The translations under genes were made by a program, and so were the position numbers. This document shows, piece after piece, positions 47,559-60,252 of a stretch of DNA of 64,000 nucleotides. Source of the DNA: Dolomedes plantarius. Its lineage: Eukaryota; Arthropoda; Arachnida; Araneae; Dolomedidae. The notes beneath the pieces are model-generated. The model made no database searches and had not been told where the DNA came from. It worked only from the letters and a program-made list of their open reading frames with translations. Every line of letters starts with the position of its first letter. Position 1 is the first letter of the stretch. The stretch is from contig OU015490.1 of the NCBI GenBank assembly GCA_907164885.2, positions 18,268,940-18,332,939 of the forward strand. Direction: 5' to 3'.

Positions 47559-48251
47559 AAAAATCGTAAGGGATATTTTGTTTTTTTGGGTAATATCCAA
47601 TCGTCTGCTGCATTAGAAAGAAAAAGAATATTTTTTTGTCTATTTAGTTGTTATGCACGTGACGATAAATTTATTTAAAGTACCAGAAAAATAAATCACG
47701 TGATCTGCATTTAATAAATTAAATTCTAAAAATAAATCTTTAAAAATTCACCCAAAATAAGAAAATCGAGGTAAAGGTTCGAAAAAGATTTCAATTTAAA
47801 GAAAATTTTTATGATCTTTCTCGTGATATAAATTTTATAACCCTCAAATTATTATTTTAAATGCAAACTTAAAAAAAGTTATAAAAACAGCTTAAAAATT
47901 TAATTTAAAAAAATCTAAGAATTATTCAAAAATCTTTCTTAGTGCAGCCCTACTCCTTAAGAAGAATCGCCATGCAAAATTTCAGCCCTTTAGGTCCAGC
48001 GTTTTGGTCTGTGCGTTGTATGTCAGTGAGTCAGTGAGTCAGTCAGCCAGTTACGGAACTTTTTTATATACAGTGGAATCTCGATCTATCGTTTTTCAAG
48101 GGACCGATTGAAATGAACGATAAATGCTGGAAAACGATAGACGCGGAAACATAACAAAGCAATAGGATCGTTGGGACTGGATAAAATGAACGACACATAC
48201 GGAAAAACGATGGATCCGAAAACGATCGATCGAGATTCCACTGTATATAGA
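47354..48251 (-). mobile_element. Non-autonomous Helitron-like element H3, interrupted
   Basis: Reverse copy: CTAG at 47354-47357 and TC start at 48251-48250, with flanking T and A in the expected places. It carries an expanded TA / TATG microsatellite at 47430-47552 and a 173-bp MITE at 48071-48243 placed in its TATATA 5' end. Confidence 0.7.
48071..48243. mobile_element. pogo/Tigger-like MITE
   Basis: TA-flanked, ends CAGTGGAATCTCGATCTATCG and inverted CGATCGATCGAGATTCCACTG. Inside, further inverted copies of AACGAT-type motifs occur. No coding capacity. Confidence 0.75.
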
Positions 48252-48859
48252 TTACAAACCTCCAAACGATTACCCACGAAGTTGTTAAGATCCGCGATTG
48301 GTTTAAAATAGATCGATACGCGTAACGCTGTCGCTGACGGATTGTGTGTGAACAGGTCGAAATTGGTGGGGTCATTAGATCCATTACCGTCGAGAATAAT
48401 CCAGAAATGTGCGTTTTTTTCCTTTCTTTCTAATCATATAATAAAGAGAGGAGATAAAATTTTCATCGGGCCGCAACACGTCCTTTAGTATTTGTTTCGA
48501 AGTCACGAAATCCACTATCACTACAAACAACTCAACCGTGCGTGTCTCTTTGATCCCATGGATAGGGATGAAATAAATGCGGGTAGCCAACGTGTGATAG
48601 AAACAGGACATTTGAAAAATAGAATTCTTTGTTTTTATGAAAATTTAAATGAGTTTCAAGGCATTTCTCATGTCTTTCACGAAGTCATTAATCTGAACAC
48701 ACAGAAGAAAAAACATTCTGTTTTAAACAAAAATTTAGTTTTAAGTTCCTAAAAACTGGTTAAATATATTGGTAAAACGTATCTATAAAATACAGTTTGA
48801 TGTGTAAAATTAATAGTAACGTTATTGTTGTTGTCTCTAACGCCCGTTGGCTGGAATTT

Positions 48860-49085
48860 CCAGACGAGGTCCATACAGGCTTCGGGCTGAAGTGTGTGGC
48901 TCCGTTTTATGTAGCACCACAAGGTCCGGAGTCGGTATTAGCTAGTTACCCCCTCCATTTTGCCCGAGCACCCCCAGGGCTGACATCTGGGGAGATCGTA
49001 CCCTCTCCCACCCTCTCTGACCTCATGGAGCGACTTTCCTGTCTACGGATTGACGTGCCCCTATCCGGACGAGACACGGATGTAA
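48860..49085 (+). repeat. Dispersed gene-like fragment, longest copy
   Basis: An open frame at 48797-49141 reads CFGLKCVAPFYVAPQGPES, SYPLHFARAPPG, then SPTLSDLMERLSCLRIDVPL. The first half matches 15953-16039 and the second half matches 29300-29440 in reverse. The frame is not obviously a known domain. It is followed by ordinary AT-rich DNA. Confidence 0.5.
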
Positions 49086-49141
49086 CATTACGTGTTGTAA
49101 ACTTTTCGGTAGAGTGCATACTTTGTAAGTATTATACATAA

Positions 49142-50069
49142 AGCATGGATATCATTTAATGAGGTTGATCGCGCTTTAATAGTGAAGAATGTCGATGAAT
49201 GTCTATGCAACAAAAATTGACAGATGAAACTTATTCGCTTAAACAGTCAGAATTGTACTTTACATTATGTTCTGTAAACCGTTTATGTCATGCGGAACTG
49301 CATTTCATGAACATAAGAAATGTGGGTGGAATGAAATCTTTCCCAAACCTGCTATAAAAAAATCCTGTCCTCGAATATTCAATTAACATAGGAGTTGACA
49401 TGCGGTGGAATGAAGGAGGGTTAGTATTCGTGTACAATTTTGATATTTTTGGTTTATTCTGATGGGTATAAGTAGAAAATTTTTAACTTGGACGTACGGC
49501 GTTTTTAATTTTTTCACCAATATTGAAAGAATACAGTTGCGGCTGCATGCGAAACAATTCCATTTTAATTGGTGCAAGGATCCGTGATTGAATCCTGTGA
49601 TAGTGTGGCAAGGAGGTTCAAGAGTTATCCATTTCATGAATTCTCTTTCTTGTGATTAAAATATCAGAAATTCAGAATCTCACAAAACTAAACTTCACCT
49701 AGCACGAAAAATGGTTCTCTAAAATTATCCTCCTTTTCCACCAATAGCTGAGGCTAAAATCTTTCGCCCCACCTCAAGAAATATCAAGATAATAGAACTT
49801 AAGCACCAGGAATGTTCATAATATCTAAAAATCAATTCCATGGCCTTTCTAATATTTTTTTAAGTTCGTGAATTGAACGAAATTTTTTTTTTTTTTAATA
49901 GGATAACTGACAAGTCACGAAATGTCGGAGGAAAGGTATCGTTGAATCTTGCTTGATTTTTATGCTTCTGGTCATATGTTTCTCCACTTTTATGTTTCTC
50001 AACGTGTTTTCTATGATACGCTTTATAATGAACATTTCAGATGAATTTTAGTTGATTGAAAACTGATTA
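49142..50069. other. Non-coding, nothing recognised
   Basis: AT-rich. Open frames are short and of random composition. No element ends seen. Confidence 0.4.
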
Positions 50070-52673
50070 TCTATATACCGGGTGGTTCAAATTAAAGTAT
50101 CCCTGCTTGGGACGCCCTGGCGAGAAAAGCAGTGGACGTAACGTCTTCATATTTGGAGGGTATACATATCAGGCCATGGAGAATTGATTACTGGGAAAAA
50201 AACAATTAGTTCCAATAAAGACCGCTAGGTGGAAATGAGGCGCTGCGATCGGTTGTAGGTAAGGAAAATGAAACATGACTGTACGAAGAAAGGAAAGAAT
50301 ACGAGTTTCGGTAATTAACTTTATTAGTACAGTTCATTACACAAGAACTGTCGATCCTACAGAAATATTAGTGAAGGCACAAACGAAAAGCATGCGCGTA
50401 GTAACAACACGTTGCTTAGTGCACGTAGTCCACCGTGCTTCATGGCCAACGCGTGACACCGTGTTATAGCATGATCCACAGCGGCGTGTAACTGGTCGGG
50501 ACTAATGTTGCGTACGTGCAAGAGGATGTTGTTCTTCATATCCGCCAGATGTCCTGTTTCCCCGATAAACTTTATATTTGAGGTAAGACCAAAGCCAAAA
50601 ATCGCACGGGGTTAAGTCGGGTGAACGCGGAGGCCATTTGGTAGGAAATGCACGGCTGATAATGCGATCCTCCGTAAAATGACGTCGCTGCAATTGTTGA
50701 ACCTCACGTCCAATGTGAGGAGGGGCACCATCTTGTTGGAATACCGTTGTAGCGAGACATCCACGCTGCTGGAGTTCTGGAACGACCACACCTTGCAACA
50801 TAGCCCTGTAACGTGCTGCAGTCACGGAACATGTTTTTGGTCCCTGCGAAGTGATTTTCTCGAAGAAAAAGGGCCCAATCATAAAGGTCGCAGTGGAGCC
50901 GATCCACACAGTCACATGCGGTGAATGCAGGGGTATATGGTGGACCGAGTGAGGATTCTAAGTGGACCAGATACGGTAGTTATGTGCGTTCACTGTTCCA
51001 CACATGTAAAAGTGAGCCACATCGGTCCATAGGATGTTCCACGGCCAACTCTGCTCCACCTCCATACGTGGCAAGAACGTTGAAGCGAACGTTTCACGCA
51101 GATCGTAATCGCCATGTTTTAACTCTTGTAAGCGATGGAGCTTATACGGATAGGCTTTGAGTGTATTCCGCATGCACCGCCATACCGTAGTGTGTGACAA
51201 TCCGAGTTGCCTTGATACGGCGCGAGCACTGCATGTTCCTGCTGTGTTCGAATTTGTCTGCTCAACGACAGCGGTTGCGACATCATTCATCATCTGCGGT
51301 GCAAAGGTTTCACCACTCACCGCAGGTCACATGCTGTTACTGGACCCGTGCTCAAAGCTTTCTGTCTTCGGTACAAGCGAAGCGCTTTGGCGGCGTTATC
51401 GCCGTTTTGGTAAAATAACTTTAGCAGCAAAGCTCGCTCCGGCAACGGAAGAACCATTGTGGCGGTCGAAGAATGTTCCGAAACTGTGAGCCCTCTTTTT
51501 TATCTGTTACGACGGCTCTTTCGCCCAGCTCGTATGCAAATTTTGCTCTCCGGTACTATGCGCACAGTCGCATGTTCAAATTCTCACTTAACTACAGCAC
51601 GGCGAAAAGGGCTGGAAGTTTAGTTGTGCTGCTGCTACACAGGAAGCATAACGGGTACGCTGCACACGCTTGCAAACGTAAAGCTTAGTCAGCGTAGTTT
51701 AGTTACAGCATGTGTAACGAACTGTACTAATAAAGTTAATTACTGACTCCTCGTATTCTTTCCTTTCTTCGTACAGTCATGTTTCATTTTCCTTACCTTC
51801 AACCGATCACAGCGCCTCATTTTCACCTAGAGGTCTTTGTTGGAACTTATTGTTTTTTCCCCACCAATCAATTCCCCGTGGCCTGATATGTCTACCCTCC
51901 AAATATGAAGACGTTATGTCCACTGCTTTTCTCGCCAGGGCGTCCGAAACAGGGATACTTTAATTTGAACCACCCGGTTTATAAAACAGTTCTGTAACTG
52001 ACTGACTGACTGACATACAACGCACAGACCAAACCACTGGACCTAAAGGGCTGACATTTTGCATGGCGATTCTTCTTATGGTGCAGGGGTGCACTAAGAA
52101 AGATTTTTCAAAAATTCTTCTTAGATTTTTTAAATTAAATATTTAAGCTGTTTTAGTGACTATTTTTAAGTTTGCAATTGAAATAATAATTTGAAGGTTA
52201 TAAAATTTATATCACGAGAAAGATCCTAAAAATTCCTTTAAAATGAAATCTTTTTTAAATCTTTACCTCCATTTTCTGATTTTTGGTGAATTTTTAAATA
52301 TTAAATTTTAGAATTCTTATTTATTAAATGCCGATCACGTGATTTCTTTTCTCGTAGTTTAAATTAATTTATCGTCACGTGCATAACAACGAAATATACA
52401 AAAACAATAGTTTTTTTTTTTTGCTAATGCGGCAGACGATTGGACATTATCCAAAAAAATATTAAAATACAGTAAAAGGTATGTTCCTCAAACTGTACTA
52501 TATTCTTTAGTATGTTCTTTAAGATTTAATTTGAATATTTTCTTCTACATTATTTTCTCTATTAAAGTATCTCTTACCATTTTTTTCATAAATAAATAAA
52601 TATATATATAATATTTACATCAATTGCACACATTGAACGTTATATTTATTATATATATATATATAATATATAT

Positions 52674-52735
<62 letters not shown>

Positions 52736-52808
52736 CTTTAATTACATACATTGGCCGTTGTATTGAATTGGAATGTAGTTCGTAGCGAAGTGCGGGTTTT
52801 TCAGCTAG
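50070..52808 (+). mobile_element. Non-autonomous Helitron-like element H4, split by a mariner
   Basis: TC at 50070-50071 follows A. The TCTATATA start is cut at 50077 and resumes at about 51978 as TTTATAAAACAG. The end CTAG at 52805-52808 is followed by T, with the hairpin CGTA-GCGAAG-TGCG slightly degraded. A (TA)n stretch is at about 52645-52731. Confidence 0.7.
50078..51977 (-). mobile_element. mariner-like transposon of the DUF4817 type with about 268-bp inverted repeats
   Basis: Left 50078-50345 and right 51710-51977 are near-perfect inverse copies, beginning CCGGGTGGTTCAAATTAAAG. Minus-strand transposase: SARAVSRQLGLSHTTVWRCM (DNA-binding part, 51320-50958), WPWNILWTDVAHFYMCG (first Asp; usual following E is V), then after frame changes FEKITSQGPKTCSVTAARY, FQQDGAPPHIG (second Asp) and SPDLTPCDFWLWSYLKYK (third Asp). 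All three Asp are kept, but a stop after RIWST and frameshifts disable it. Confidence 0.85.
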
Positions 52809-53019
52809 TTTTAGTATGAAATCAGAAATCCTTTTTTTAACGTTTTGTTGTCACCGATTGGATCTCTTGCTACTTCGTTAACAAGCGACTTCACATTCAT
52901 TTCACAATCAGTATGATGGTAGGTTTAGTGATCTACGGTCATCTTTGGCTACACTACGGCCTATTAGAACGGGACCTACAGTTTGAAGCTGATTCTGAAG
53001 GGCAACAAACATCCATACC

Positions 53020-53082
53020 AACAGTGGGACTCGAAGCCACTGACTTAGGTACTGAAAGACAGCGCCCTAGCTAATCGGCCAT
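53020..53082 (-). repeat. tRNA-like promoter boxes, possible SINE head or tRNA pseudogene
   Basis: Minus-strand text has GATTAGCTAGGGCGCTG, like an A box, and GGCTTCGAGTCCCACTG, like a B box, at tRNA spacing. Stems do not close well and no anticodon arm is convincing, so a SINE head or pseudogene is more likely than a working tRNA. No second copy is seen in the window. Confidence 0.4.
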
Positions 53083-53123
53083 CGCCTGACGATGATCAGA
53101 ATGAAATGCTATGTACATCTATA

Positions 53124-53926
53124 TCTATATATATATATAAGAGTTCCGAAACTGACTTACTGACTGACTGATTGACAGATAACGCACAGACCAAACAGCT
53201 CTACCTAAAGTGCTGACATTTTACATGGCGGTTCTTCTTATAGTGTAGGGGTGCACTAAGAAAGATTTTTTTAAATTCTTCTTAGATTTTTAAAAATTAA
53301 ATTTTTAAGCTGTTATAGTAACTTTTTTAAAGTTTGCATTTAAAAAAAATTATTTGACGGTTATAAAATTTATATCACGAGAAAGATCCTAAAAATTCCT
53401 TTAAAATGAGATCTTTTTCGAATAATTACCTCCATTTTCTGATATTTGGTAAATATTTAAAGATTAATTTTTAGAATTTAATTTATTAAATACCGATCAC
53501 GTGATTTCTTTTTCTGGTACTTTAAATAAATTTATCGTCACGTGCATAAACAACGAAATAGACAAAAAACAATATTTTTTTTTCTTGCTAATGCGGCAGG
53601 ACGATTGGACATTATCCAAAAAAATATTAAAATACAAAAAGATATTATTTTCCTCAAACTGTACTATATTAACTGTACTATATTCTTTATTATGTCCTAT
53701 GACATTTAATTTGAATATTATATTCTACATTATTTTGTCTATAAAAATATCTCTTACGATTTATTATAATATTATTTTTTTTAACATCAATTGCATGCAT
53801 TAATCGTTGTATTTATTATAAATATATATACATATCATTTTCTTTTTTTTGGCATTAATTGCATACATTGACCGGTGTATTTAATTTGGAATGTACTCCG
53901 TAGCGAAGTACGGGGTTTTCAGCTAG
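53124..53926 (+). mobile_element. Non-autonomous Helitron-like element H5
   Basis: TC at 53124-53125 after A, end CTAG at 53923-53926 before T, hairpin CCGTA-GCGAAG-TACGG. 803 bp, no coding capacity. It lies only 315 bp from H4 in the same orientation. The following 53927-54153 shows nothing. Confidence 0.75.
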
Positions 53927-54799
53927 TTCAGTCATACACATTTAGCGGCACTCTCCTGTAACACAACCGAAGTCGTGGACAACAAGTCGGATACTTGAGG
54001 TTCGAAAGCGACCAAGTCCAGATAGAATTCTCAGTTTTACAAATAGAGAGCGCCAGTCGCTGATGACGTTGGCGGGACGCTCCGCCTCCCCGCATGGGAC
54101 GTCAGGTTACGTGTTGTTAGAAACAGAACTCATTTGACGATGCTCCTGTCCTGAAATGTCTGCTCGCCACGTTTGGCGGGAGAGTGCAAAAGGCGTGCTA
54201 GAACTACGTAAACTAATTGAAGTCTTTTACAAAAAGGAATCGCGGTATATTTTAAGATTTATTTCACTTTTAAATTACTATTTAAAAAGCTTTCTTACAC
54301 TGATCACTTTCGCATTTTCACGTATATTTTAAACAGTGTACTGTTCATTTTTATATACGATACAGTGGAACTTTGTGAATACATTGTCCGACATTGGAAC
54401 AATAGATAAATTATTATTTTTTCCGTTTTCACTAGCAATACATATTTTGACTGCTCGTTTCGCCGACTCGGTGTGCCGTCCTTCATTACAAAGTTGCCAT
54501 AGAATGTATTTTAAAATTTCAAAATTTTTTTATCGCCCGAAGCCTCGAAATATCTCCTCTGAAAAATTCTAAGGGATATGAAATGCATCTACGAAGCACT
54601 ATTCATCAATAAATGAAACATTTAGCACGCATTTTATATTTTTTTAAGATGCTTATAATTTTAAATCAAACGCAATGGATCAGAATTCAATAGAATCTAT
54701 TATTCATTTTATATAATTAACGAAATTCTATGTATAATTTTAGGTAAAATAATTTAATTTTATACGTCAAAATGTTTTAATAATTGTTAAGTGTGCGTT

Positions 54800-55018
54800 T
54801 CATAAGTCCGTGCTAAAGTAACGCAGCGGACGTTTATCTCGGAAAGTTTCGATTTGTGGCGTGGACGTCATCTCACTCTAGAGCGATTCCTTCATTCAGG
54901 ACGATTTTCATGCATTCCTCCCAAATACGTTTGGTCGCTTCCCCGCCTCTTCGTGAGTGGACGGCCCTCCGAACAGACTTGCACATACACACGTACACAC
55001 TTACACATACACTATCTA
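54800..55018 (-). pseudogene. mariner 3' end relic, copy B'
   Basis: Partner of 17486-17690. The minus-strand frame gives TKRIWEECMKIVLNEGIALE, a mariner C-terminal-like text, next to TAAGTCCGTGCTAAAGTAAC. Confidence 0.4.
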
Positions 55019-56166
55019 CCAATATGTATATGGACACCTGTGATAGAAAAGAAAAACGAAATTTATTCATATTCAATAGTTGGTAGAGTCTCCACGAGAG
55101 GCAATTTCAGCGTCAACACTCCCGGGCATGCTTTCCACAAGTCTTTATACGACGACTAGTGGCATTTTCTTCCACTCGGTTTGGAGAAGACATGTAAGTT
55201 ACTTCACCGATTTTGGCGGTTGTTACTCCCCTTCATTCGGCGATCCAAACTCGTCCCAGAGGTTCTCGATAGGGTCGAGGTCTGGGATCTGGCAGGCCAG
55301 GTCCATTCCGTAACCCCGTTGTCACCATACCATTCCATGGCGGAACACGAAACATGACAGCTGGCGATGTCGTCCTAGAAGTAACATGTGTCCAACGCGT
55401 AAAAACTGCCACTATCTGGCATCGGCGTTGAGTTTATCATGAACTAGGATCAATTACCCAGTCTATATCAAGAGAAACACCCCCGGACCATAATTTCCAC
55501 CTCCGCCGATCTTTTCTGTGGACACAATGCATTGTGGCAGGAGGCGTTCCTCCAGATAGACGCCAGACCCAGACCTTGCCATCTGAACGGTAGAGGGTGA
55601 ACCTTCATTCGTCGCTCCAGAGATCCAGTTTCGAACTGATCTACAGTCCACTTCGGACGAGCTTTGCACCACATTGACCGAGCAGCGCGGTTGTATTGTT
55701 TGATCAAAGGCGGCAGCAACGACCGTGAAAACCAATGGGCGTCCTTACGATCGCATTCATCGAAACAACACTCCCGGATGCCCGTTGAAACTCCTGATGT
55801 ATGTGGGCCATCTGCTGGGTGCGGTTCTTCCGAATTCTCTGGACAGCACCCGTCGGTCTCCCAGTTTTCTGGGTCTGCCGACGCGGGGCACATTCCGACA
55901 GTAACCGCTCACCTTCCACTTCTGATCACAGAGGCCCCTGTCGATTTTGGGTATTCAGCTCACTAAATATGTCCATTAAGGATCGGCCCATTTCGGCGAT
56001 ACCCGACGAATTCACCTTCTCGAAATCAAATAACTCTGCACTTCGTGGCATCTTGGATGCGATTAATGCCAATGTTGTTCCTACACGATATCTAATGGTG
56101 GAGGACGTGTACGTATATCAGGACAGCAGATATCGTCATTTGCACGGATGTCCAAATACTTATTTG
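55019..56166 (-). mobile_element. Tc1 transposon relic, copy B'
   Basis: TA-flanked partner of 17696-18887, with ends CCAATATGTATATGGACA and inverted CAAATAAGTATTTGGACA. Transposase pieces are more decayed: IKQYNRAARSMWCKARPKWT and EKIGGGGNYGPGVF remain, and the QDDNASC region is lost in frameshifts. Confidence 0.75.
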
Positions 56167-56181
56167 TAGATAGTGTATGTA

Positions 56182-57580
56182 CACTCATGGACAAAAAAAT
56201 AACGCACCAAGAAATAATTGCGGGATCGTAACGAAACTTGCAATGAAGGTACATGTCGGGGAGATATGCAAATGATTAGAAATGCAGCGTGATTGCGCAT
56301 TACGTATAGACAGTAGAGGGCGTTGAACATCGTACTCTGTGGAGTATAAAACAGGTAACCAAAGCTTGTTTGAGTGTCCTGAATCATTTACAAAGGAAGA
56401 GCTGAGATAGACATGCCATTACGCCGTATTCTAATAAAATATAAGCAGTTGTCGCAGTTTGAGAGGGGGAGAATCGTCGGGATGATGGAAGCTGGGTGGT
56501 CAGCTAGGTGAGTAGCTCGGTAATTAGGCCGCTCTGATTGTGTTGTGAGGAGATGTTGGGACCAGTGGACCCGAGAGATGTCATGTACACGAAGACAAGG
56601 CTCAGGACGCCCTCGACAGACCAGTCGTCGAGAAGACCGCCACATCGTAAGAAATGCACGCGTACAGCCAACTGCTTCATCGGCCGCCATCCAGGCACAG
56701 GTAGCACCTTCACTAGGGGACTCTGTGTCTTCTCGAACCATACGAATGCGCCTGGCTGAAGGACAGTTGGTATCGCGGCGCCCATTACGTGTGCTGCCCT
56801 TGACGCCCACCCATCGACGCCTCCGTTTGGAGTCCACGAGGAAACTGGACTGCAGAGGAATGGAACCAAGTCGTGTTTAGCGACGAATCCAGATTCAATC
56901 TCGGCATTTATGACAATCGTGTTCGTGTGTGGAGAGCCCGTGGTGAACGCTTCAATCCTGCCTTTGCTGTACAGCGACACATCGCTCCCACAGCTGGTGT
57001 GATGGTATGGGGTGCCATTGCCTACAATACACGGTCACCCGTAGTATTGTTCCGTGGCACCATGACAGCCCAGCGGTATGTTCAACCACACTGCAACCAC
57101 ATGTGTTGCTACTCATGCAACGGCTCCCAGGAGCCATTTTTGAACAAGACAATGCTCGGCCTCATACGGCAAGGGTGTCACACTGTCTCCGCACTGTTAC
57201 TACCCTTCTTGGCCTGCCCGATCCCCAGATTTGTCTCCAATCGAGCATATCTGGGATCATTTGGGACGACGAGTTGGGCATCCCATGAGTTTGAACGAAC
57301 TAGAGGCGAGGTTACAGCAAATATGGAACGAAATGTCTCAAGACATCATACAGAACTTGTATGACTCAGTGCCCGATCGTATCGCATCGTGCATTCGCGC
57401 TAGAGGGAATCCAACGGAGTATTAACTCCTCCGTTCTTTTGCCTTTTTCTCTGAAATAAATTATCCCTTTTCTTTGATTTTCTTATCATTTACTTATATC
57501 AAAGTAGTCATTACGTATGTAAAATTTCGTTTCATTTTGACGACTCCTTCTTGGTGCGCAAATTTTTTTGTCCATGAGTG
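56182..57580 (+). mobile_element. Tc1 transposon, younger insertion in copy B'
   Basis: TA-flanked 1399-bp element, ends CACTCATGGACAAAAAAAT and inverted ATTTTTTTGTCCATGAGTG. Plus-strand transposase starts about 56413 (MPLRRILIKYKQLSQFERGR), has two stops near 56510-56525, then SRRPLRVLPLTPTHRRLRL, VFSDESRFNLG (first Asp), VMVWGAIAYNTRSP, FEQDNARPHTARV (second Asp) in another frame, and MSPIEHIWDHLGRRVG (third Glu) in a third. It is absent from copy A'. The ends resemble those of the Tc1 at 35561. Confidence 0.85.
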
Positions 57581-57605
57581 TATATATATATATATAATAT
57601 ATATA

Positions 57606-57657
<52 letters not shown>

Positions 57658-57750
57658 GTATATATATATAATATATATATATGTATGTATGGTATGTATG
57701 TATGCGACGAAGGTATGTATGTATATTTTATGTATGCAAAAAAATATACA

Positions 57751-57781
<31 letters not shown>

Positions 57782-57785
57782 GAGC
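57581..57785. repeat. TA and TATG/CATA microsatellite cluster
   Basis: Begins at the TA duplication of the preceding Tc1. Contains (TA)n with interruptions and an inverted (TATG)/(CATA) pair at about 57680-57780. Open frames of YIYIY and MYVCMY type are artefacts. Confidence 0.85.
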
Positions 57786-57922
57786 ACGTTCTTTTAGTGT
57801 TTCAAGTCATATAGAAACAGAGGGGGACGAGTCTGGAGAATACGGAGGGGTGGGTGGGAAATATGTTGGCGTGAATCGAAAGTACAGCGCCGTTTGCTTA
57901 ATTCCTTTGCGCAATTCTCACC

Positions 57923-58421
57923 ATGTCGCGTTCCTCTTTTTCCAGGACCCCTCTCCTTGCACGCAAGATTCCGGTTGACGCGTCGCCTCGCCCACAGTTC
58001 CAGTCGACACCGTTTTGTTCGATGTCCAGTTCTTCCATCACCCTTGGTGAGGTGAGGCAAGCGTTTCTGACGAATCAACAGCGTATTCGAATGGACGTTT
58101 TACGGACCGATTCGGGGACGACGTGGCTCCTACCGGTCACCCACCGTGGAATATTTAAAGTGTGGCTGGTATTAGAAATATCGGTGCAAATTAGGAGCAT
58201 AGTTTATGTGTACCTGAAGAGAAAAGTCTGCCACCCGGGAATCAGGAATCCGTCTCTGCACCATTCCATGGGGATTTAAAGGGGATGGCCACGAAAGAGA
58301 TATAGCATATGAAGAGACGATACAGGCGACGGTAGCAAGTGGACTACAAACATTCCTTGGCCCCCACGAAGAGTCACCTTCACCTGCAGACTACGGACGC
58401 GCGTCTCGGCTCTCGCACGAG
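57923..58421 (+). pseudogene. Exon 1 paralogue of the MATH/BTB gene, frameshifted
   Basis: Starts MSRSSFSRTPLLARKIPVDA and runs in parallel with 19147-19648 (GEVRQAF, VYLKRK). A frame change near 58085 destroys the FEWTF region, and another near 58275 destroys the rest. The donor GAG|GTAAGT at the end (GT 58422-58423) is intact. No exon 3 or 4 equivalent is found before 64000. It is a truncated duplicate rather than a second working gene. Confidence 0.75.
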
Positions 58422-58463
58422 GTAAGTGAAGAACTTTCCTTTCGTGTGCTTAGAGCTGCTGTG

Positions 58464-59284
58464 TATAGGGTCGGATCAAATGGAAACGGAACAGTCTGTA
58501 TAATTTCGTTTATTTTTAGTGGGGCGCAAAGTCTTGTAAAAGTAGAACTTGAGGTAAGGATGACAACCCTTATTGCGGAAAGGGACCTGCCGTAGGTAGT
58601 GTCGCACCATTGTCCTACCATTATGCCCTAGTTAGCGTCGCGCCGTCGCAGAAGCACGTGAATATGCGCTGGCGGTAGGCCGAGAGTATTGTCCGGCAAC
58701 AATTTGTGTTTACAACATGTTGTCAGACATCATGCTGAGGACAGTTTCCTGGAAATAATTGTGGTATGTCATGACTCTTGGTGTTATAACATCCGACCAG
58801 AAAGCACACGACAATGCCAACAGTCGAAAAAACGCCAAATAAGTCCAAGTTGATGCAGAGTAGTGGCAAAGTAATGCTGACGTGTTTCTCCGTTCATGAA
58901 GGACCGCTACTCCTTGAGTTCCTGAAGTGGTTTTGCGGCACGAGAACGCGCCGACACATATGGCCGCTTTTGCACAGAACACGTTGGCGAAGTATCGGTG
59001 GACAATGTTGCAAAACCTACCGTATAGCCCGGATCTATCATCATGTGAATTTCACATCTTTGGGTCCGCTGAAAAAAACATGAAGGGTCGCCGTTTTCAC
59101 TCGGACTCTGATTTCAGGGACAATATTCTAAACTGGTTCAGATCTCAGCCTTCTATGCTCAGAGTATTCACCGCTTGGTGAAACAGTGCGACAAGTACTT
59201 GTGTCGCTTCGATGATTACGCTTTAAATAAACTATTTCATTTCATTCTGTGGTTCCTGTTCCGTTTTCATTTGATCCAGCCTTA
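58464..59284 (+). mobile_element. mariner remnant, copy B'
   Basis: TA-flanked partner of 19693-20520. Frame at 58927-59181 reads MVLRHENAPTHMAAFAQNTL, where the second Asp is replaced by E, then YSPDLSSCEFHIFG. Confidence 0.75.
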
Positions 59285-60205
59285 TACTAACAAAACAAAA
59301 TCGCATTTCGGTCATCCAGACTCAAGTGGTGAGAGAAGTCCAGTTGACAGTTAGAGGATTCTACCCCTCTTTAGGACTGACATTTCGAGGGATTGTCCCT
59401 CCATAGGGGTGGAAGACGCTTCGATCATCCTCCCCTTTCCCGAACAAACTCCCAAGCGAAACCGCTGGACTGCGGACACTGAATTTGAATGGTCACTGTT
59501 GAGGAAAACCAGTGGTGGACAGCACCGTTCGAAAATTCAAAGCTTATCAGAGATTTTACCACGAGGTCCTAGCCGCATTGTGGTCCGGCCCCAAGCATAT
59601 AAGTAAAATTGAGACCGACTTTCGCTATATCAACGATAATCTTAAATATCAAATTTGAATTGAATTTAGCTGGCTCTTTTGCTCTCACGTGAATGCAAAT
59701 CTGTTGAGAGTCATTTTCAATGAGGCGTTTAATATTCAGTACACTGTAAAATTCTTATTTGAAAAATAAATTTCGCATTAAAAAGAACCTTTCTTTTTCA
59801 CGGTTCTGTGTGACAAAAAACACGAGTTTAAAAATGTATTCTTTGGAAACATATTTTGATCAGACAGGAATGGAGCATTTTCACTCGACATTATTTGATT
59901 TCCTGTGTGTTGTCTGCCTGGTTTGTAGGATATACTACGGATCCTTATTTAACATTAACCCAATTTCTCTTCCACATACCTAATTACCTACATTGATTTT
60001 AACACACTACTTCTTAAAATGCACAATGAAAGTTGCCGTCATTAAACTGGGTGGTAATTTGAACTAATGTTTGGCTTCGCTGGATACGTCAATTAAAACT
60101 AACTGATATAGTTCACGTTTCAGACCCCGGAGTATTATTTATATATGCATATATCTCGATATACTGTATCTATCTATCTATCTCTCTCTCTCTCTCTCTC
60201 CTCTA

Positions 60206-60252
<47 letters not shown>

